Shown here: one piece after another, positions 10,340-38,314 of the stretch
How positions within the stretch are numbered: position 1 is the first letter of the stretch
Layout: the number at the start of each line of letters is the position of its first letter
Assembly (NCBI RefSeq): GCF_019393635.1
Contig: NC_057864.1
Coordinates: 494,467,216-494,531,215 of the forward strand
From: Dromiciops gliroides
Lineage: Eukaryota > Chordata > Mammalia > Microbiotheria > Microbiotheriidae
Length of the DNA: 64,000 nt
Reading direction: 5' to 3'
Translations under genes and position numbers: made by a program
Notes under the pieces: generated by a model
Seen by the model: only the letters and a program-made list of their open reading frames with translations
The model's database searches: none
Told to the model about the DNA's origin: nothing

Positions 10340-12411
10340 CCCTGCACACAGTAGGCAGCTCAACAGTGCTAGTTGACATTCTGCGTGGGAGATGAGCCCG
10401 GGGTACCAGGTGGTCTGAGGAGAGGACTCCAGACAAAGCCTTCTTTGAACTCTTGCGCAAGGAGGTCAGCTCTGGGGGCTGGGTCAGGAATGGGGTGTGA
10501 CGTACCAGGACCTCGACCTCTCCTGGCCTCCCCTGCCTCCAGCTTTCCCCATTAGATTGAAAGCTCCTTGAGTGCAGAAGCACAGAGCAGTCCCTTCAGA
10601 AAAGTGTATTGACTCTGTTTGAGAGGTGGCTCCCAAGTACCCAGGGGGAAGAGGAGCAAGGGCGACCTCCCTGCCTGACCTGGTCCGGCTGCAACAGTGA
10701 CTTACCAGAGGGAATAACTGCGTGGAAGGCCTGACTGGGAAGGAACCCCTGCCTGTCTTGAGCCGAGAGGTGACATGATCAGGCCTGGTAGAGGCTATTC
10801 CAAGAGTCCTGATGAGACTGGAGGAGGGCCCGTGGTAGGCTTAACAGAAAGAAGCATCAGAAAATCTATCTTCTTCTTCTTCTTTTTTTTGGGGGGGGGG
10901 CAGTGAGGGTTAAGTGACTTGTCAAGTTTCTGAGGCTGGATTTGAACTCAGGTCCTCCTGAATCCTGGGCTGGTGCTTTATCCACTGCGCCACCGAGCTG
11001 CTCCTAGAAAATCCATCTTGAAACAAATGAAGGCCAAGCTTCTGACTCTGATTTCTTTGGGAAACAAAGGCTCCTTGGTGTGGCCACTGTGATAAAAGCA
11101 TGTTGACATCAATGCTTAAGAAATTATAGTTTGATCAACGAGTAAGAGTTCCAAGCAACCACTTAAACAGAACCTTTCTGGGACCCTGTGGACCCTCTGG
11201 TCCCCCCCCCCCCCAGCGGCAGATGGGTCAGAATGAATTCTCTGTCCTACACAGAAGCCTCCTTAGAGGAAGGAAAAGGAGCCCCAGGCCTTCCTGCACA
11301 TCTCAGTCACCCTGAGGTTTCGCCCGAGGCCATTTTCCTGCTGCTTTGTTGCCGTTCTTCAGTTCTCCCTGAGGCTGGGCACCCCTGGAATCATTTCTCC
11401 TCCCCAGACTCTTATGAGAAGTCAGATTCACTGAGCTGTTCTTAAGCACAGACTCTTGGTGGCCAGACATTTCTCTATGAAATGAGGGTGCCCCAGTGTG
11501 ACTTTGGGGGAGTCCTTTCTCCTCTGTAAGATGGGGAGGCTGGACTTGAGGGCCTCCCCCAGGGCCTGTCTAGGTCTGCGAGAATCCCATCTGGTCCTTG
11601 AGCTACAACCTCCATGACAGCAGCATGTGCGGGCTGGGAGGGCCCACAGGGGCTGTGCGGCCCTTGGCCGAGGTCATCCAGCCAAGTGGTGGAGCTGGGA
11701 GGTGCTTCCAAGCAGAACACTCTTCTACTTGGGCTGTGGCTGGGACTCTTCACCAAGAATGTTGGTACATCCAACTTGGCTCCTTTCTATGCTGTCCAAT
11801 GGCCTACAGACTGACCCAACCAGCAACAAGCATTTATTAGGCACCACTGGCATGTCCCAGGTACTGCATGGAGAATCATCTACAGCTGGAGGGCGTTGCT
11901 GGCTCATTTGTACCAGGACTTGGGAGAATAAAGAACTGTATGCCTGTACTTTTCTTAAGGTCCTGCTACCTGTCCACCCACACCCTGGCCTCTTCCCCAT
12001 TGTCTCTCTCAGTGGGCTGGCCCTCGGCCCAGCTCTGGTATGAGGACTCTGTGACCTTTCGCAGCTTGATACACCTGGAGAGAAACTTGTTTACAGGTAA
12101 TAGACTTAGCAACAAGACTCGCTGGTCTGCCTGCTCTGCCTTCCAGAGCTGCCTACCAGGTGGATCCTAGCAACCTTCCAGGGCTGGGCCCATGGGTAGA
12201 CTCAGGGAGGCCAGCTCCACAGAAACTCCCTGGGCAATAGAGCAACCTCTAGACAGCCTGAGAGGACACTGTGGGAGATCTGGGACTCAGAGGCAACCCT
12301 CCCACAGGCCTGGGCTAGACAAACTAGCTCCAGTCTAAGTGCAAGGGGCTGGCTTCACTCCTGAAGGCGTCCGGGAACCCGACCAGCCTGCACCCACTGC
12401 CCCCTCCTTAG
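10340..12411. other. Mostly unassigned upstream/5' intron sequence of C21orf58
   Basis: Holds one SINE (about 10877-11005). The rest shows no recognised exon. Open frames near 11188-12170 have no recognisable product. Confidence 0.4.
10873..11005 (-). mobile_element. Short marsupial SINE
   Basis: Minus orientation; flanked by an imperfect duplication agaaaatctatctt (10859-10872) and agaaaatccatctt (11006-11019). Confidence 0.8.
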
Positions 12412-12443
12412 CTGTTCTGTAACACCCCCGACGGCCATCTGCC

Positions 12444-27575
<15,132 letters not shown>

Positions 27576-28529
27576 GCCTTGTGGGTCTCTGACACTGGTA
27601 AGTAGCCCAGAATCTTCATTGTTACTCACAAAAGTCAGACAAAGAACAGGCAAAATACCTTCAACTGAGCATTTAGTAAGCACCTCCTGTGTACCCAGCA
27701 CCATGCTAGGGGCTAGGGAAACAAAAGCAGAGGGAAAGCACCCCTCCCCTCTCGCAGCTGTCTCTCACAAGGAACCCTGCTCCTTGCTCAAGGCACCTTC
27801 CTGGACACTCTGAGCAAGTCTAGATTCCCGAAAGGGGCCACATCTTCACCATCTCCCTCCTTTGCCAATGGGTAGGATCCTATGTCTGCATCACCTCGGG
27901 GCTCCATCCCCTTGGGCAGAGGTAGCTACTTGTGGAAAGCCCGGCCTGCTCTGATGGCCATTGGTGGGCAAGGTCACTGGTCTGGAAGGTCCTCAGACTA
28001 AGGAGAAGGAAGATGGGACCACGCTTCAGTGATGAATGTATCTGGGCAGTGGGTCTCCTAGTGCTCACCTTCTCGATGGGTGGGGCAGGGGCGGGGGCAG
28101 AATGGTGGATCCCACATTATAGAAAAGAACCCTCCTGGGCAAGCACAGCTCCTAGATGATCAAGTCCCTGTCCCTGACCAGCTCAGTGGGGTCACAGGCC
28201 AGATATTTTCCTTCTCCTGCAGATGAAGAAACCTAGGCCCAGAGAGGTGAGATGCCCGAGGGCACAGGGATGCCCGAGGGCACAGTGATAGGGGTGCTGA
28301 GGGTACAGTGAGCTGTAGAACCAACATTGGATCATTGGCCTTGTCACACTACCCCCTGACCTAGGGGATGAGGGTATTTGGGGGAGACTAGCTCTTCTGG
28401 TGTGAGGGTTGTTCATCCACCTTTGCTGTCCACCTGATTCACCCAGCTCTCACCTATGGCTCCAGCAAGCTTTAGCATGTGCAGCAGCCACAGCCCAGGA
28501 AACCATTTTGGCAGATGGGCTAAACCAGG
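27576..28529. other. C21orf58 3' UTR and flank, unassigned
   Basis: The 3' UTR end cannot be placed. A MIR-like scrap is near 28210-28330. No other gene recognised. Confidence 0.4.
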
Positions 28530-28545
28530 TTGAGAGTAATCAAGG

Positions 28546-28703
28546 GGGGGGGGGGGAAGCTAGGTGGCACAGTGGATAGAGTACTGGCCCTAGAGTCAGG
28601 AGTACCTGAGTTCAAATTCGGCCTCAGACACTTGACACTTACTAGCTGTGTGACCCTGGGCAAGTCACTTAACCCCAATTGCCTCACTAAAAAAAAAAAA
28701 AAA
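28546..28703 (+). mobile_element. Short marsupial SINE, young
   Basis: Plus orientation with an exact 16-base duplication ttgagagtaatcaagg at 28530-28545 and 28704-28719. Confidence 0.9.
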
Positions 28704-28739
28704 TTGAGAGTAATCAAGGGATCTCAAATCTAGGGGTGA

Positions 28740-29200
28740 GTTAGGGGCAGTCCACCCCACACATGTGAAGATTCCCCCAGTGGAATGGGCAGATGAGAAC
28801 AATTTGTTCCAATGACCATGAAGACAGCTGAAGCAGGTGATGTGGGGCACAGAGAGCTTGGTCAACCATCAGAGATGCCAAGTTCATCCACTGCATCCTG
28901 AGCCATCTCCAGTTATTCTGATTTTTGTCCTGCCAATGGACTCTGATGACTCCAGAAGAAAGGGTGAGGCCACCTTTGGACAACTCTGCCTCACTTAAAT
29001 CCAATTTATGTGCCAATCGAAAGACATCATCCATACCACTTTGCCATTGGTTCCTAACCCAAAGTCCTGTGGCAACAGGCAAGTGACAAAGCAGCAGGTG
29101 TGGATACACTGAGAGCTGGAGTCACAACCTTGCACACAGGCGGCCCAGGCCATGAGGTCATCTTCTCACTGGAAGCAGTAGTGGGATTCCTCACCTCTGT
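28740..29200 (+). mobile_element. Marsupial interspersed repeat fragment, class uncertain
   Basis: I recall similar sequence as a common marsupial module linked to the APE-type LINE that follows. The minus-strand open frame over it is a repeat artefact. Name not decided. Confidence 0.4.
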
Positions 29201-29289
29201 GAGGAAGGGGCTAGAAAAGGTGTTCTAAAAACTGTCCACTTACCCAATCCTGGCCTGATTACTATAGCAGGTGGGGATCCCATCATGCG

Positions 29290-31437
29290 GTTGAAACACT
29301 CAAAAAAAAAAATGTACAAAAACTCTGCAAAGATAATTCCAGTCACCATCGGTACATGGAATATGCGCACACTGATGGACAACATGAAATCGAGGAGACC
29401 CAAAAGATGAACAGCTCTTGTTGTGAGAGAACTCAGCAGGTATTGCATCCAAATAGCAGTCCTGAGTGCAACAAGGCTGGCAAATGAAGGCCAGCTCACT
29501 GAAGTCAGAGCCGGATACACACTTTTCTGGAGTGACTGCAGTGAAAGGGAGCGCTATCTGGTGTAGATGTTGCCTTCAAAGCTAATCTAGTCAACAAGCC
29601 TGTATTCTTCCCAAAAGGAGTGAGTGACAGGCTCATGACAAAGTGATTGCCACTTGCAGGAAAACACCACGCCACCATCATCAGTGCCTATGCTCCCACC
29701 ATGACAAACCCTGATGAGGTCAAAGAAAAACTTTATGAAGACCTGGAGCCAATGTGCCAAAAGAGAAGCTTATAATTCTGGGTGACTTCAATGCTAGTGA
29801 AGGCTCAGACTACCAGACATGCCAGGGAGTCCTTGGGAGGAATGGAGGTAGAAAGAACAGCAACAGTCACTTACTACTGAAGACTTGTGCATCTCATGAC
29901 CTTCTCATCACCAACAGTGTCTTCTGTTTACCTAAATGCAAAAAAACTTCATGGATGTACCTTCACAGCAAACATTGGCACCTAATAGACAAAGTGATTG
30001 TAAGGAGAAGAGACAGACAGGATGTGAGAGTGACAAAGGTGATGTGTGGTGCAGAACACTGAACTGATCATGAACTTGTCCTCTGAAAACTAAATATTCA
30101 TATTCAACAAAAGCAGCAGCCCCAAGGCAAAATAGCTACAAGAAGACTTAACGTCAACAGATTAGAGCACTTCTCTGAGAGGAAGCAATTTGTTGCTAAT
30201 TTGGCACAACACAAGGTCTGCAACAGTGGAGCAGAAAAGGAATGGGCAGCTGTCAGAGACTTGGCGTATGGGACTGCATTTACTTTTCTGCATCAGAACA
30301 CTAACAAACATCAAGACTGGTTGGATGAAAATGATGGGGAAATTCAGGAGCTGCTGAATGAAAAACGAGAACTCCACAGGGTTTACCAGCAGGATAGAAC
30401 ACAACATTTAACTTCATCAAAAATAAAGTGCAGGGCGGGGCAGCTAGGTGGTGCAGTGGATAAAGCACCGGCCTTGGATTCAGGAGTACCCGAGTTCAAA
30501 TCCGGCCTCAGACACTTCACACTTACTAGCTGTGTGACCCTGGGCAAGTCACTTAACCCCCATTGCCCTGCAAAAACAAAAATAAAGTGCAAGTGAAGCT
30601 TAGAAAGATGCAGGATTTTTGGCTCAGTAAGAAGGCAGATGAAATTCAGTTTTACACTGAGAGTAACAATCCAAAGCACTCTTATGATGCCCTGAAGGCT
30701 ATTTATGGGCCAAAGACCCATGTTGCACCTCAGCTACTCAGTGGTGATCAAGCCATAACTTCAAGAGAGACCCCAGGAGCAGAACAGAGGTCTGTACACA
30801 ATGTTCATCAATCTGACCAAGGCCTTTGATACCATCTACCAGTCATGAGACCTTGTGGAAAATATGGCAGAACTTGGTTGCCGGGAGAAGTTCATCAATA
30901 TTGTATGTCATTTCCATATCAGCATGCTCACCCAGGATAATGGATGATGGACAGAGCTCTTTTGCACTTTCCAGTCACCAATGAAGTGAAGCAGGGCTGT
31001 GTGTTTGCTCTCATGCTTTTTAGCCTGATGTTCTTGGATGCCTTCAGTGAGGATGAAAACGGCATCAAGTCAGCTACTGCACTGATGGTGAATTATTTAA
31101 TTTGAAAAGGCTGCAAGCCAGAACTAAAGTGGAGGGACAGTTAGTGTGCGACATTTTGTTCACAGATAATGACAGTCAGTGCAGCCTCTGAGGCGAAGAT
31201 ACAACAGAGTTCTGGGTCGAGTCTCTGCTTCTCATGCTAATTTTGGCCTACAGACACCAAGAAGAACAGGTTCTCCACCCGCCAGCACCACACCATTCAT
31301 GCATGGAACCAATGGTTACAGCAAGTGAAGGCTGTGGATATAAGTTCACTTACTTTTCCAGGGATGTCCACATAGATGATGGATCTGATGTCCTCTGGAG
31401 GGACACCAACCAAATGGAACAGGCTTTACCCTCAAGA
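29290..31437 (+). mobile_element. Degenerate non-LTR retrotransposon with APE endonuclease and RT (RTE/R4-like)
   Basis: Plus-strand pieces encode an apurinic-type endonuclease signature (IILGDFNASEGSDYQTCQGV, then LITNSVFCLP and SKHWHLIDKVIVRR) and, further on, RT blocks (LTKAFDTIYQ near 30805-30835, VKQGCVFALMLFSLMF near 30985-31030). The order endonuclease then RT is that of a LINE. The frame is broken in several places and a SINE sits between the two domains. RTE versus R4 assignment is not settled. Confidence 0.8.
30433..30579 (+). mobile_element. Short SINE inside the APE/RT LINE
   Basis: Plus orientation; exact duplication of aaaaataaagtgca at about 30419-30432 and 30580-30593, in LINE sequence on both sides. 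Confidence 0.88.
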
Positions 31438-31450
31438 AGCTAACGTTCAG

Positions 31451-31584
31451 GGGCGGCTAGGTGGCACAGTGGATAAAGAACTGGCCCTGGATTCAGGAGG
31501 ACCTGAGTTCAAATCCGGCATCAGACACTTGACATTTACTAGCTGTGTGACCCTGGGCAAGTCACTTAACCCCCATTGCCCCGC

Positions 31585-31617
<33 letters not shown>

Positions 31618-31688
31618 AGATACTAGCTGCGTGACCCTGGGCAAATCACTTAACCCCAATTGCCTCACCAAAAAAACCCCCAAAAACC
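31451..31688 (+). mobile_element. Short SINE with a duplicated tail module
   Basis: A normal copy (31451 to about 31620, tail rich in AAG) is followed at 31621-31680 by a second 'tactagctgcgtgaccctgg' to 'attgcctcacc' tail. One duplication gaagctaacgttcag flanks the pair at 31436-31450 and 31689-31703. Confidence 0.85.
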
Positions 31689-31734
31689 AGAAGCTAACGT
31701 TCAGCTGGCTCAGGTACTCAATCAATCATCAAAC

Positions 31735-32660
31735 AATTATTTATTTCTTTATTAAACTAATTTTTTCTAATTTTCTTCTTTTAAATGACATATTTTATTT
31801 TCACATGAACACTTACCTTCTCCCCCCCACTCCTGTCTTCCTCATTTAGAAAACAAAAAGAATTGATCTCCTGTTACAAACATATATAGTCAAGCAAAAC
31901 TAATTCCCACATTGACCATGTCCAAAAAAAAGCACTTCGGTCTGCATTTATCTGGAGCCAGTAGAGGCAGGTAGCAGGTTTCATCAAGAGTCCTCTGGAA
32001 TTGTGATTGGTCATTATGTTGACCAGAATTCTGAAATCGTTCGGTTGTCTGTCTTTATCATATTGTTTTTATTCTATCACTTAGTCTTCTGGTTCTGTGC
32101 ATTTCAGTTTGCATTAGTTCATGCACATCGTCTGATGTTTTTCTGAAACCATCTTCTTTATCCTTTCTTATGGTAGCCCATTGCATTCATACACCATAAG
32201 TTGTTCAACCATTTCCCAATTGACAGGCTTCTCTTTGCTTTCCAATTCTTCACCATGACAAAGCTCTATTACAATGTTTGCTTGTAGGGATCCTGGTCTT
32301 CTTTCTTTGATCTCTTTGGGTATAGCTCTCATAACAGTATTGCTGGGTCAAAGGGTGTTTGCACAGCTGAATAGCTTTTGGGACATTGTTCCAAATTGCT
32401 TTCCCTAATGGCTGGAGCAGTTCACAGCTTCACCAACAATGCATTAATGTACCCGTTTTCTAATAGCCTCTTTAGCATTTGTCATGCTTCCTTTTTGTCA
32501 GCTTTTCCAGTCTGATAGATGTGGAGCTTCTAGTCCATACCTTAGAGCTCATACCTTAGGGTCATTTTTATTTTCATTTCTCTACTTATTCGAGATTCGG
32601 AGCACTTTTTCATGTGGCTATTGATGGCTTGGAGTTCTTCCTCTAGAAACTGCTCTTAAC
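31735..32660 (-). mobile_element. Older L1 fragment
   Basis: Resembles the L1 3' region at 39766-41392 (shared motifs such as ttgctgggtcaaagggt and caccaacaatgcat) but is more diverged and uses a different 3' UTR. Confidence 0.75.
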
Positions 32661-33031
32661 AAGCTTCATTTGTTAAGAGAGTGCTTCCTACTGTGGATAA
32701 AAATCATAACAGTAACTAACATTTATATAACACCTATTGAATGCCATGTACCATGCTCATGCTCAGCACTTCACAATTTTTATCTCATTTGAGCTAGATG
32801 CAGGGAAGAGAAAAACGAGCCCTCCACATGCTTACGTTCTTCATTGTTGTTGTCTCCAAATTCCCAGACTTCCACCAGGGAGAGACACTTGGGGAAGATG
32901 TGGAGGGGAGGGTCTTCGAGTGGCAGCCAGTGAGTGGCACCTTAGGAGTGAGTGTCTGGGACACTCAGTTGGGCAAGAGGAGAAGGGCTACCTTCTGAAC
33001 TTGGCTTTATTTCCTTCTTTTCTTTGAATTG

Positions 33032-33621
33032 TGTGGGCCAAATTTAATATATGGAGAGTTAATTGGGTGACTCACTGAAATATTGGGGTCCCAGAAATAA
33101 TGAGGGACCTTTAGGTTCAAACATCCCTCCCCTCCGAACTGCCCTTTTAGATATTTCTCCCAGGTCAATAAGAAAGGAGCCTTACAGCTTCTTTTCCACA
33201 AAAGGATCAGATTTTATTACTTGGGAATTAAACAACAAAGGTGAAATTAATAAAAATCAAAGATAAGGAAATAGGGAAAAAGAAATACAGATAAATTCTC
33301 CTAACTCTAACCTAAGTCTATACAATCTCAGCTCATTTCCAATTAAGTTAATTCAAAGGAATGCAGGGCTTTTGTGTTCACTCACCACACCTGGGACATC
33401 TGCTAGTTTCTGGCACCACCAGGGAAAACCGAGGAGAGAGAGTGGGAGAGAGAAAGCGTTCAGGAAGCGACTCAGCCTCCCCTTGGGGAGCGTACAATCC
33501 TCCTCCTAAAGGGGAGGTCCTTCAAAAACTGCCTATGGAGAGGTAGCATACGTAACTTCAGGGTGGGCCAGGTGTGGCCCCTTCCAAATGAGTCAGCTAA
33601 ACTCCAATAATTTTTACCACA
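33032..33621 (-). mobile_element. Probable solo LTR (fossil endogenous retrovirus remnant)
   Basis: Minus strand starts TGTGGTAAAAATTATTG and ends TTGGCCCACA. An AATAAA signal lies about 190 bases before the 3' end. No internal genes adjoin. Family uncertain. Confidence 0.5.
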
Positions 33622-33779
33622 GAGTGTTGGGTGAGTGTCTTTGTCCTCTGAGGGAGGCAAGAGGGGGCAGTATGCCTTATTTTATGAGTGGAAGCTTTAT
33701 CCAGCTATGGAGATGTTTTCTTGAGTTGTCAGAGTCATTTAAGAGATGAACAAGCTCACTCTGCAAAAGTGAATGTGAC

Positions 33780-33929
33780 AGGGGTGGCTAGGTGGTGCAG
33801 TGGATAGAGCACCGGCCCTGGAGTCAGGAGTACCTGAGTTCAAATCAGGCCTCAAACACTTAACACTTACTAGCTGTGTGACCCTGGGCAAGTCACTTAA
33901 CCCCATTTGCCTCACACCAAAAAAAAAAA
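33780..33929 (+). mobile_element. Short marsupial SINE
   Basis: Plus orientation, with near-exact duplication aagtgaatgtgac (about 33767-33779) and aagtgaatatgac (about 33930-33944). Confidence 0.87.
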
Positions 33930-34546
33930 AAAGTGAATATGACGGAAGGGACAGTGACCTCTGGACAGGGAGTGGATGGGGGGAATGTGTCAAGGATCTG
34001 AGTAGGTGAAGTCCTGGCGGGGGGGGGGGGGGTCTGGAGGCTCCAGCTATTCAATGAGCATATGAATAATGGCACTTCTCTTTTTTCTTTTTCTTTAATT
34101 TTTAAATTTTATTTTTAATAATGGCATCTCTCACTGTGTAGGTCAAAGTCTGAAGCTGCCATGAACTTGAGAAGGTTAAGTGGGAGCACCGAGTCATAAC
34201 TGATGTCCCTGGAGAAGGGAACCTGTGCACAGCAGTGATGAGTGATGGCCTTACATCTATTAGGTCTGGCTGCAAAGCTTGGGGGTGGCCGTCAGGAGAA
34301 ACATGCGTCCTGATACACATAGGAGAATAAAAAGTGACCAGACGTGAATCTGTAATGCTCAGTCCTTTGTGGTTTGTTTCCAAACCAGTTGTGCAAGTCT
34401 CATTTGGCCCGTCTTTCCTCCTTTTCTTCTTGGTGTTTTTTTCAGGTTTTGCTGCAATGTTTTGGGTTGTTATTATTATTATTGTCATTTCTAATGCACT
34501 CATTTCCCCGGCCCACTGGGGAGGCTGGCAGTCAGTCAGACAGACA

Positions 34547-34548
<2 letters not shown>

Positions 34549-34604
<56 letters not shown>
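34549..34604. repeat. (CA)n microsatellite
   Basis: About 28 CA units preceded by cagtcagacagacaga. Confidence 0.97.
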
Positions 34605-34606
<2 letters not shown>

Positions 34607-35357
34607 ATGGACAGGCAGGTGAGACTGTAACCTAGGCTTTCAGATTAAGTCAGTTACAGGTGAGCGGGGGAGTGTGAAGGGAGGGGAAATAAACACTGAG
34701 GTCCAGTGGAATCCCCACCCAACTGCCCATTCTGGCAGAGCTAATTTCTGAGCTCAGGTCCCTTGTGACCAAGGTCCCTTGCCTCTGTGCCAAGCTGCCC
34801 CTAAAATCCCACGAAACCAGAGCAGAAGCTGGAGCGTGTGTCTTTGTCCAAGAAGTCCTGTTAGCAGGTTGTTGGTCAGGGTCATGTGCAAAATCAATGG
34901 AAAAGGCCAAGTCTGCCAAACATGCACATTTCCAGGGCATTAACTGAAAACTGAGGGGGCTCACTGATGGGAAAGGAGGAGCAAATGAGGGCAGATGAAT
35001 GCAGTGGAGTACTAGCGTGCTCTCAGAAATGATGACCCAGCGGGTTTCAGAGAAGCCTGGGGAGCCTTGGACGGACTGATGCAAGGGGAAGGAGCAAAAC
35101 CAGGAGAATGTTCAGAGGGTGATGTCATCAGGACAGATGATTTTGTAAGACTTGAGAGCTCTCTCTGGTCAGTGAAATGACCAGCCAAGCACCAGTATCT
35201 GGCCAATGCACGGATGTATTGTCCTGCCTGCCTCCTGTTAGAGGAGATGTTTCAGGCCACAGATGTCTGGGTACATCCAGTGGAGGAATTTGTTACGTTT
35301 GACTTTGCACGGTGTCACGGAAGGGTTCTTTCTTTTTCTTTCTTTCTTTCTTTTTTT

Positions 35358-35500
35358 TTTGTTGAGGCAATTGGGTTAAGTGACTTGTCCAGGGTTACAC
35401 AGCTAAGTAAGTATTAAGTGTCTGAGGCCGGATTTGAATTCAGGTCCTCCTGAATCCAGGGCAGGTGCTCTATCCACTGCGCCACCTAGCTGCCCCTCCT
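35358..35500 (-). mobile_element. Short marsupial SINE
   Basis: Minus orientation; TTTC-rich tail at the left and the complement of the SINE head (gctgcccct) at the right. Confidence 0.85.
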
Positions 35501-36289
35501 TTCTTTTTTTAATGGAGGGAGGGGGTGGAAGAAATAATTTAATTGAAAAAGAGAGTATTACTCTAGAAACACCAATAGAAGACTGTGACTCAATCAAGGT
35601 TGTTTTACAAAGAGAGTCTAGATGGGCATCCTACAAGTCACAGATCTGAATGGGACCAAGGGGCAGCCCTGTGGAGCCCCCTCCTTGAGGAAGCTGAGCT
35701 GGAGAGGTCAGACGGTGACTTAGCTGCACCCACACAGTATGGGCTCAATATAGATGCGAAAAGAGGCAGCTTCTGCAGCCCCAAAAGATCACAGATGCAG
35801 AGCAGGGGCCATGACCTGCGCTTGCCACCATCCCTGGCCTTATTCTTATCCACCTGTGTCAGGGACACACCATCCATGATTCTCTGGAACCCCCAGAGGG
35901 GCCAGAGACTCAACAAAGAAATCACAAGGTGACTTTTTGTGTGGAAACAGGCGAAGGGAGCCCTGCTAGGGTCCGGGCTAGAGGGAGCTCCTTTCTAGGC
36001 TGAGGCCTGCCCGCTGCCTCGGTGCTTTGGCACTGCGTACATATACCACCTCCATGGGCGGATGCACTAGAGAATGGGGCGTGCAGCAAGAGGAGATGAT
36101 TTAGGATGGGGACCAGGACACCTGGAGCCGACACCTCCCAACGCATCGTACTGGACGAGTCTGGTCTCTTCACTGAAGAAATCTGTAAAGTGCCCCAGAC
36201 TCTTAGAACAGAGGCGGAAGCACCTCCTGAAAGAAATCCCCAAATGAACACTTCCTGGCGCATCATGCCAGCAGCCAGAAAGAAAGGAG

Positions 36290-36567
36290 CCAGAGGCAGG
36301 ATCACTGTCCTTGTTGCTTGTCCTTTGTTCTCCAAGAGGACATGACATACGTCATGACTTGAGCTGCTTTGGATTTAAGTGAGAAAGGGTTCAGTGGACC
36401 AGATAGATTATCAGGATGATTGGAGATGGCCCTCAATGTTTAAGGTCATTGGGGCTAAGTGACTTGCCCAGGGTCACACAGCTAGTAAGTGTCTGAGGTG
36501 AGATTTGAACTCAGGTTCACCCAACTTCAGAGCCAGTGTTCTATCCACTGCAGCACCTAGCTGCCCC
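36290..36567 (-). mobile_element. Marsupial repeat with SINE head fused to the 'GAGAACAAAGGACAAGC' tail
   Basis: The left side, read on minus, ends in the GAGAACAAAGGACAAGCAAC motif known from marsupial repeats. The right part is SINE-like with the cctagctgcccc head complement at 36556-36567. Confidence 0.55.
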
Positions 36568-36796
36568 TAGTCAGGATCACACAGGCAGCCACCAAGTTAG
36601 TGGTCAACAAACATTTCTTGGGGTCTAAGTCCTGGGGATACGAATGGAGAAAAAGTCGACAGTCCCTGCCCTCAGGGAGCTTGATGGATGGGGTGGGAAA
36701 AGAAAAGAGTCTGAGTGGCACCACCAGGGGAGAAGTGGGGAGATGCTTGAGCTGAGCTCTTCAATGGAAGCTCAGGGCTCACCGCCATGCGGGGGG

Positions 36797-36910
36797 TGGT
36801 GTTCTTGGCAAAGATACTGGAGGGTTTGCCATTTCCTTTTCCAGCTCATTTTCGGGTGAAGTGACTTGTCCAGGGTCACACAGCCGGGAAGTGTCAGAGG
36901 CTGATCTGAA
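36797..36910 (-). mobile_element. Fragment of the long marsupial SINE
   Basis: Contains 'ttcttggcaaagatactgga' and 'gtcacacagccgggaagtgt'. Confidence 0.65.
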
Positions 36911-37199
36911 CAGAGCTTGCTGGCTGATCAGATCTTCCCAATAACGAGCTTCTCACCAGAGCTGTATACACACTCTGGAGGTTACAAAACCCAACATAAA
37001 ATAGTCCACAAATGTTGGTTAAGCCCCTCTATGTGCCAGGGGACACAGATAGGAAAAAGCCAGTTTCTGCCCTCAAGGAGTTTACAACGGAATGGTGCGG
37101 GTGGAGAGGAGAGGGACTCAAATCCCCAAAGAACCTCCCCTTAAATGGAGACTTTGTGGCCCCGCCCCCAATCCGAGGAGGCCGAAGCTGATTGGTTCT

Positions 37200-38080
37200 T
37201 ACCAGATGATGCGATTTCCCCAATGATGAGTGCTTACGCGCACCCCACCCCCCAACCTAGGTTCAGTGAATACAGCCAAATGGGCAACGAGGCGAAGTCT
37301 GGAGAAAGGTAAATGGGGTTCTAACATGGCGGGATGGGCCAGGGGTTCCCGCTGAGCCCGGGGGTCATCCCGGCTCATGGAGGGAGTCTGATCACACAAA
37401 ACCCGGGGAAGGCATTGAATAGGTGCGTGGGTGGGGGGAGCAAAAGGGAGGTTTGGGGGGGCATTCCCCAAATCAGGGTACACAAAGAGGGGTGGGTGTG
37501 GGGACTTGTACCTGACCCTCATCTGGTCACAGGAAGGAAGGACACGCACGTGCACGGAACTGGGTAAAGAAATACATTTCACTCAGCAGGGAAATAGGGA
37601 AAGGGGGATGAAGGACAAGCCGAGGACTCTTTACAGCTCTTCCTAGGGCGGCATCAACCGGGGAAGGGATGAACACGTGGTGGCGTACGGATGTCGTGGA
37701 ACATTTGTGCTGAGAGGCGATGACGGAGGCTTTCAGAGGAACTTGGATGAACAGAGGCAGGGGGAGGCGAGCAGATGCAGTTTGCATAAAGACGACGAGT
37801 CAGGCAATTGTGGAAGACTTGGGAATGCTGACGGGGTGATGATTCTTCGAGATTCCAGAGGACCAATGATGGAACGTGCTCCTGGCCTTCTAGTAGAAGT
37901 GAAGGACTCAAACTGGGAAATGACACACACACGTGTGTGCATGGATTGTCTTCTGGACGCATCCAATGTAGAACTTGGTTTTGTTTGGCAGTCTACGTTC
38001 TATTTTTCTTTTCTCGATTTGGGGGAAGAGGGAGTTGAAGTGGGAGGGAAAAGGGTAGATTTTGTGTGACCCTGGGTAAG
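37200..38080. other. Unassigned, probably an old retroelement
   Basis: G-rich left part, then an A/G-rich segment that resembles parts of marsupial retroelements but could not be named. It lies immediately upstream of the first GANP-like exon. Confidence 0.3.
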
Positions 38081-38195
38081 TCACTTAACCTTCATTGCCC
38101 GGCAAAAAAAGGCCACCCGATCTCCTGACCCCCTCAAATGGGGTGAATGCCAGTGCTGAACCTTCTGCCTGTCTTTGCCTATTGTGTTTCTGCAG

Positions 38196-38314
38196 AAGCC
38201 GTGAGCAGTGATGGCCAGATTCCCGTCTATTTTTATAAGGATCATTTAAATGGGTTTGTTTGCCCGACTTCACGGAAACAAGCCAGACTGCGAACACAGG
38301 CAGACTTCTGGATG
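38196..38314 (+). pseudogene. GANP-like block 1
   Basis: Acceptor tgtgtttctgcag, then phase-1 entry and 39 residues, donor ATG|GTGAGG. This is the best conserved block apart from the last; the frame is open. Confidence 0.82.

Larger units (their letters stand above)
33945..36290. other. Unassigned interval with CA repeat and one SINE
   Basis: A (CA)n tract is at about 34549-34604 and a SINE at 35358-35500. Neither the rest nor its open frames resemble a known gene; I looked for further GANP-like exons here and saw none. Confidence 0.45.

Noticed and set aside
32737-33027. ORFs around 32800-33000 as possible further GANP-like exons
   Set aside because: No similarity to GANP seen and no consistent phase with the block at 38196.
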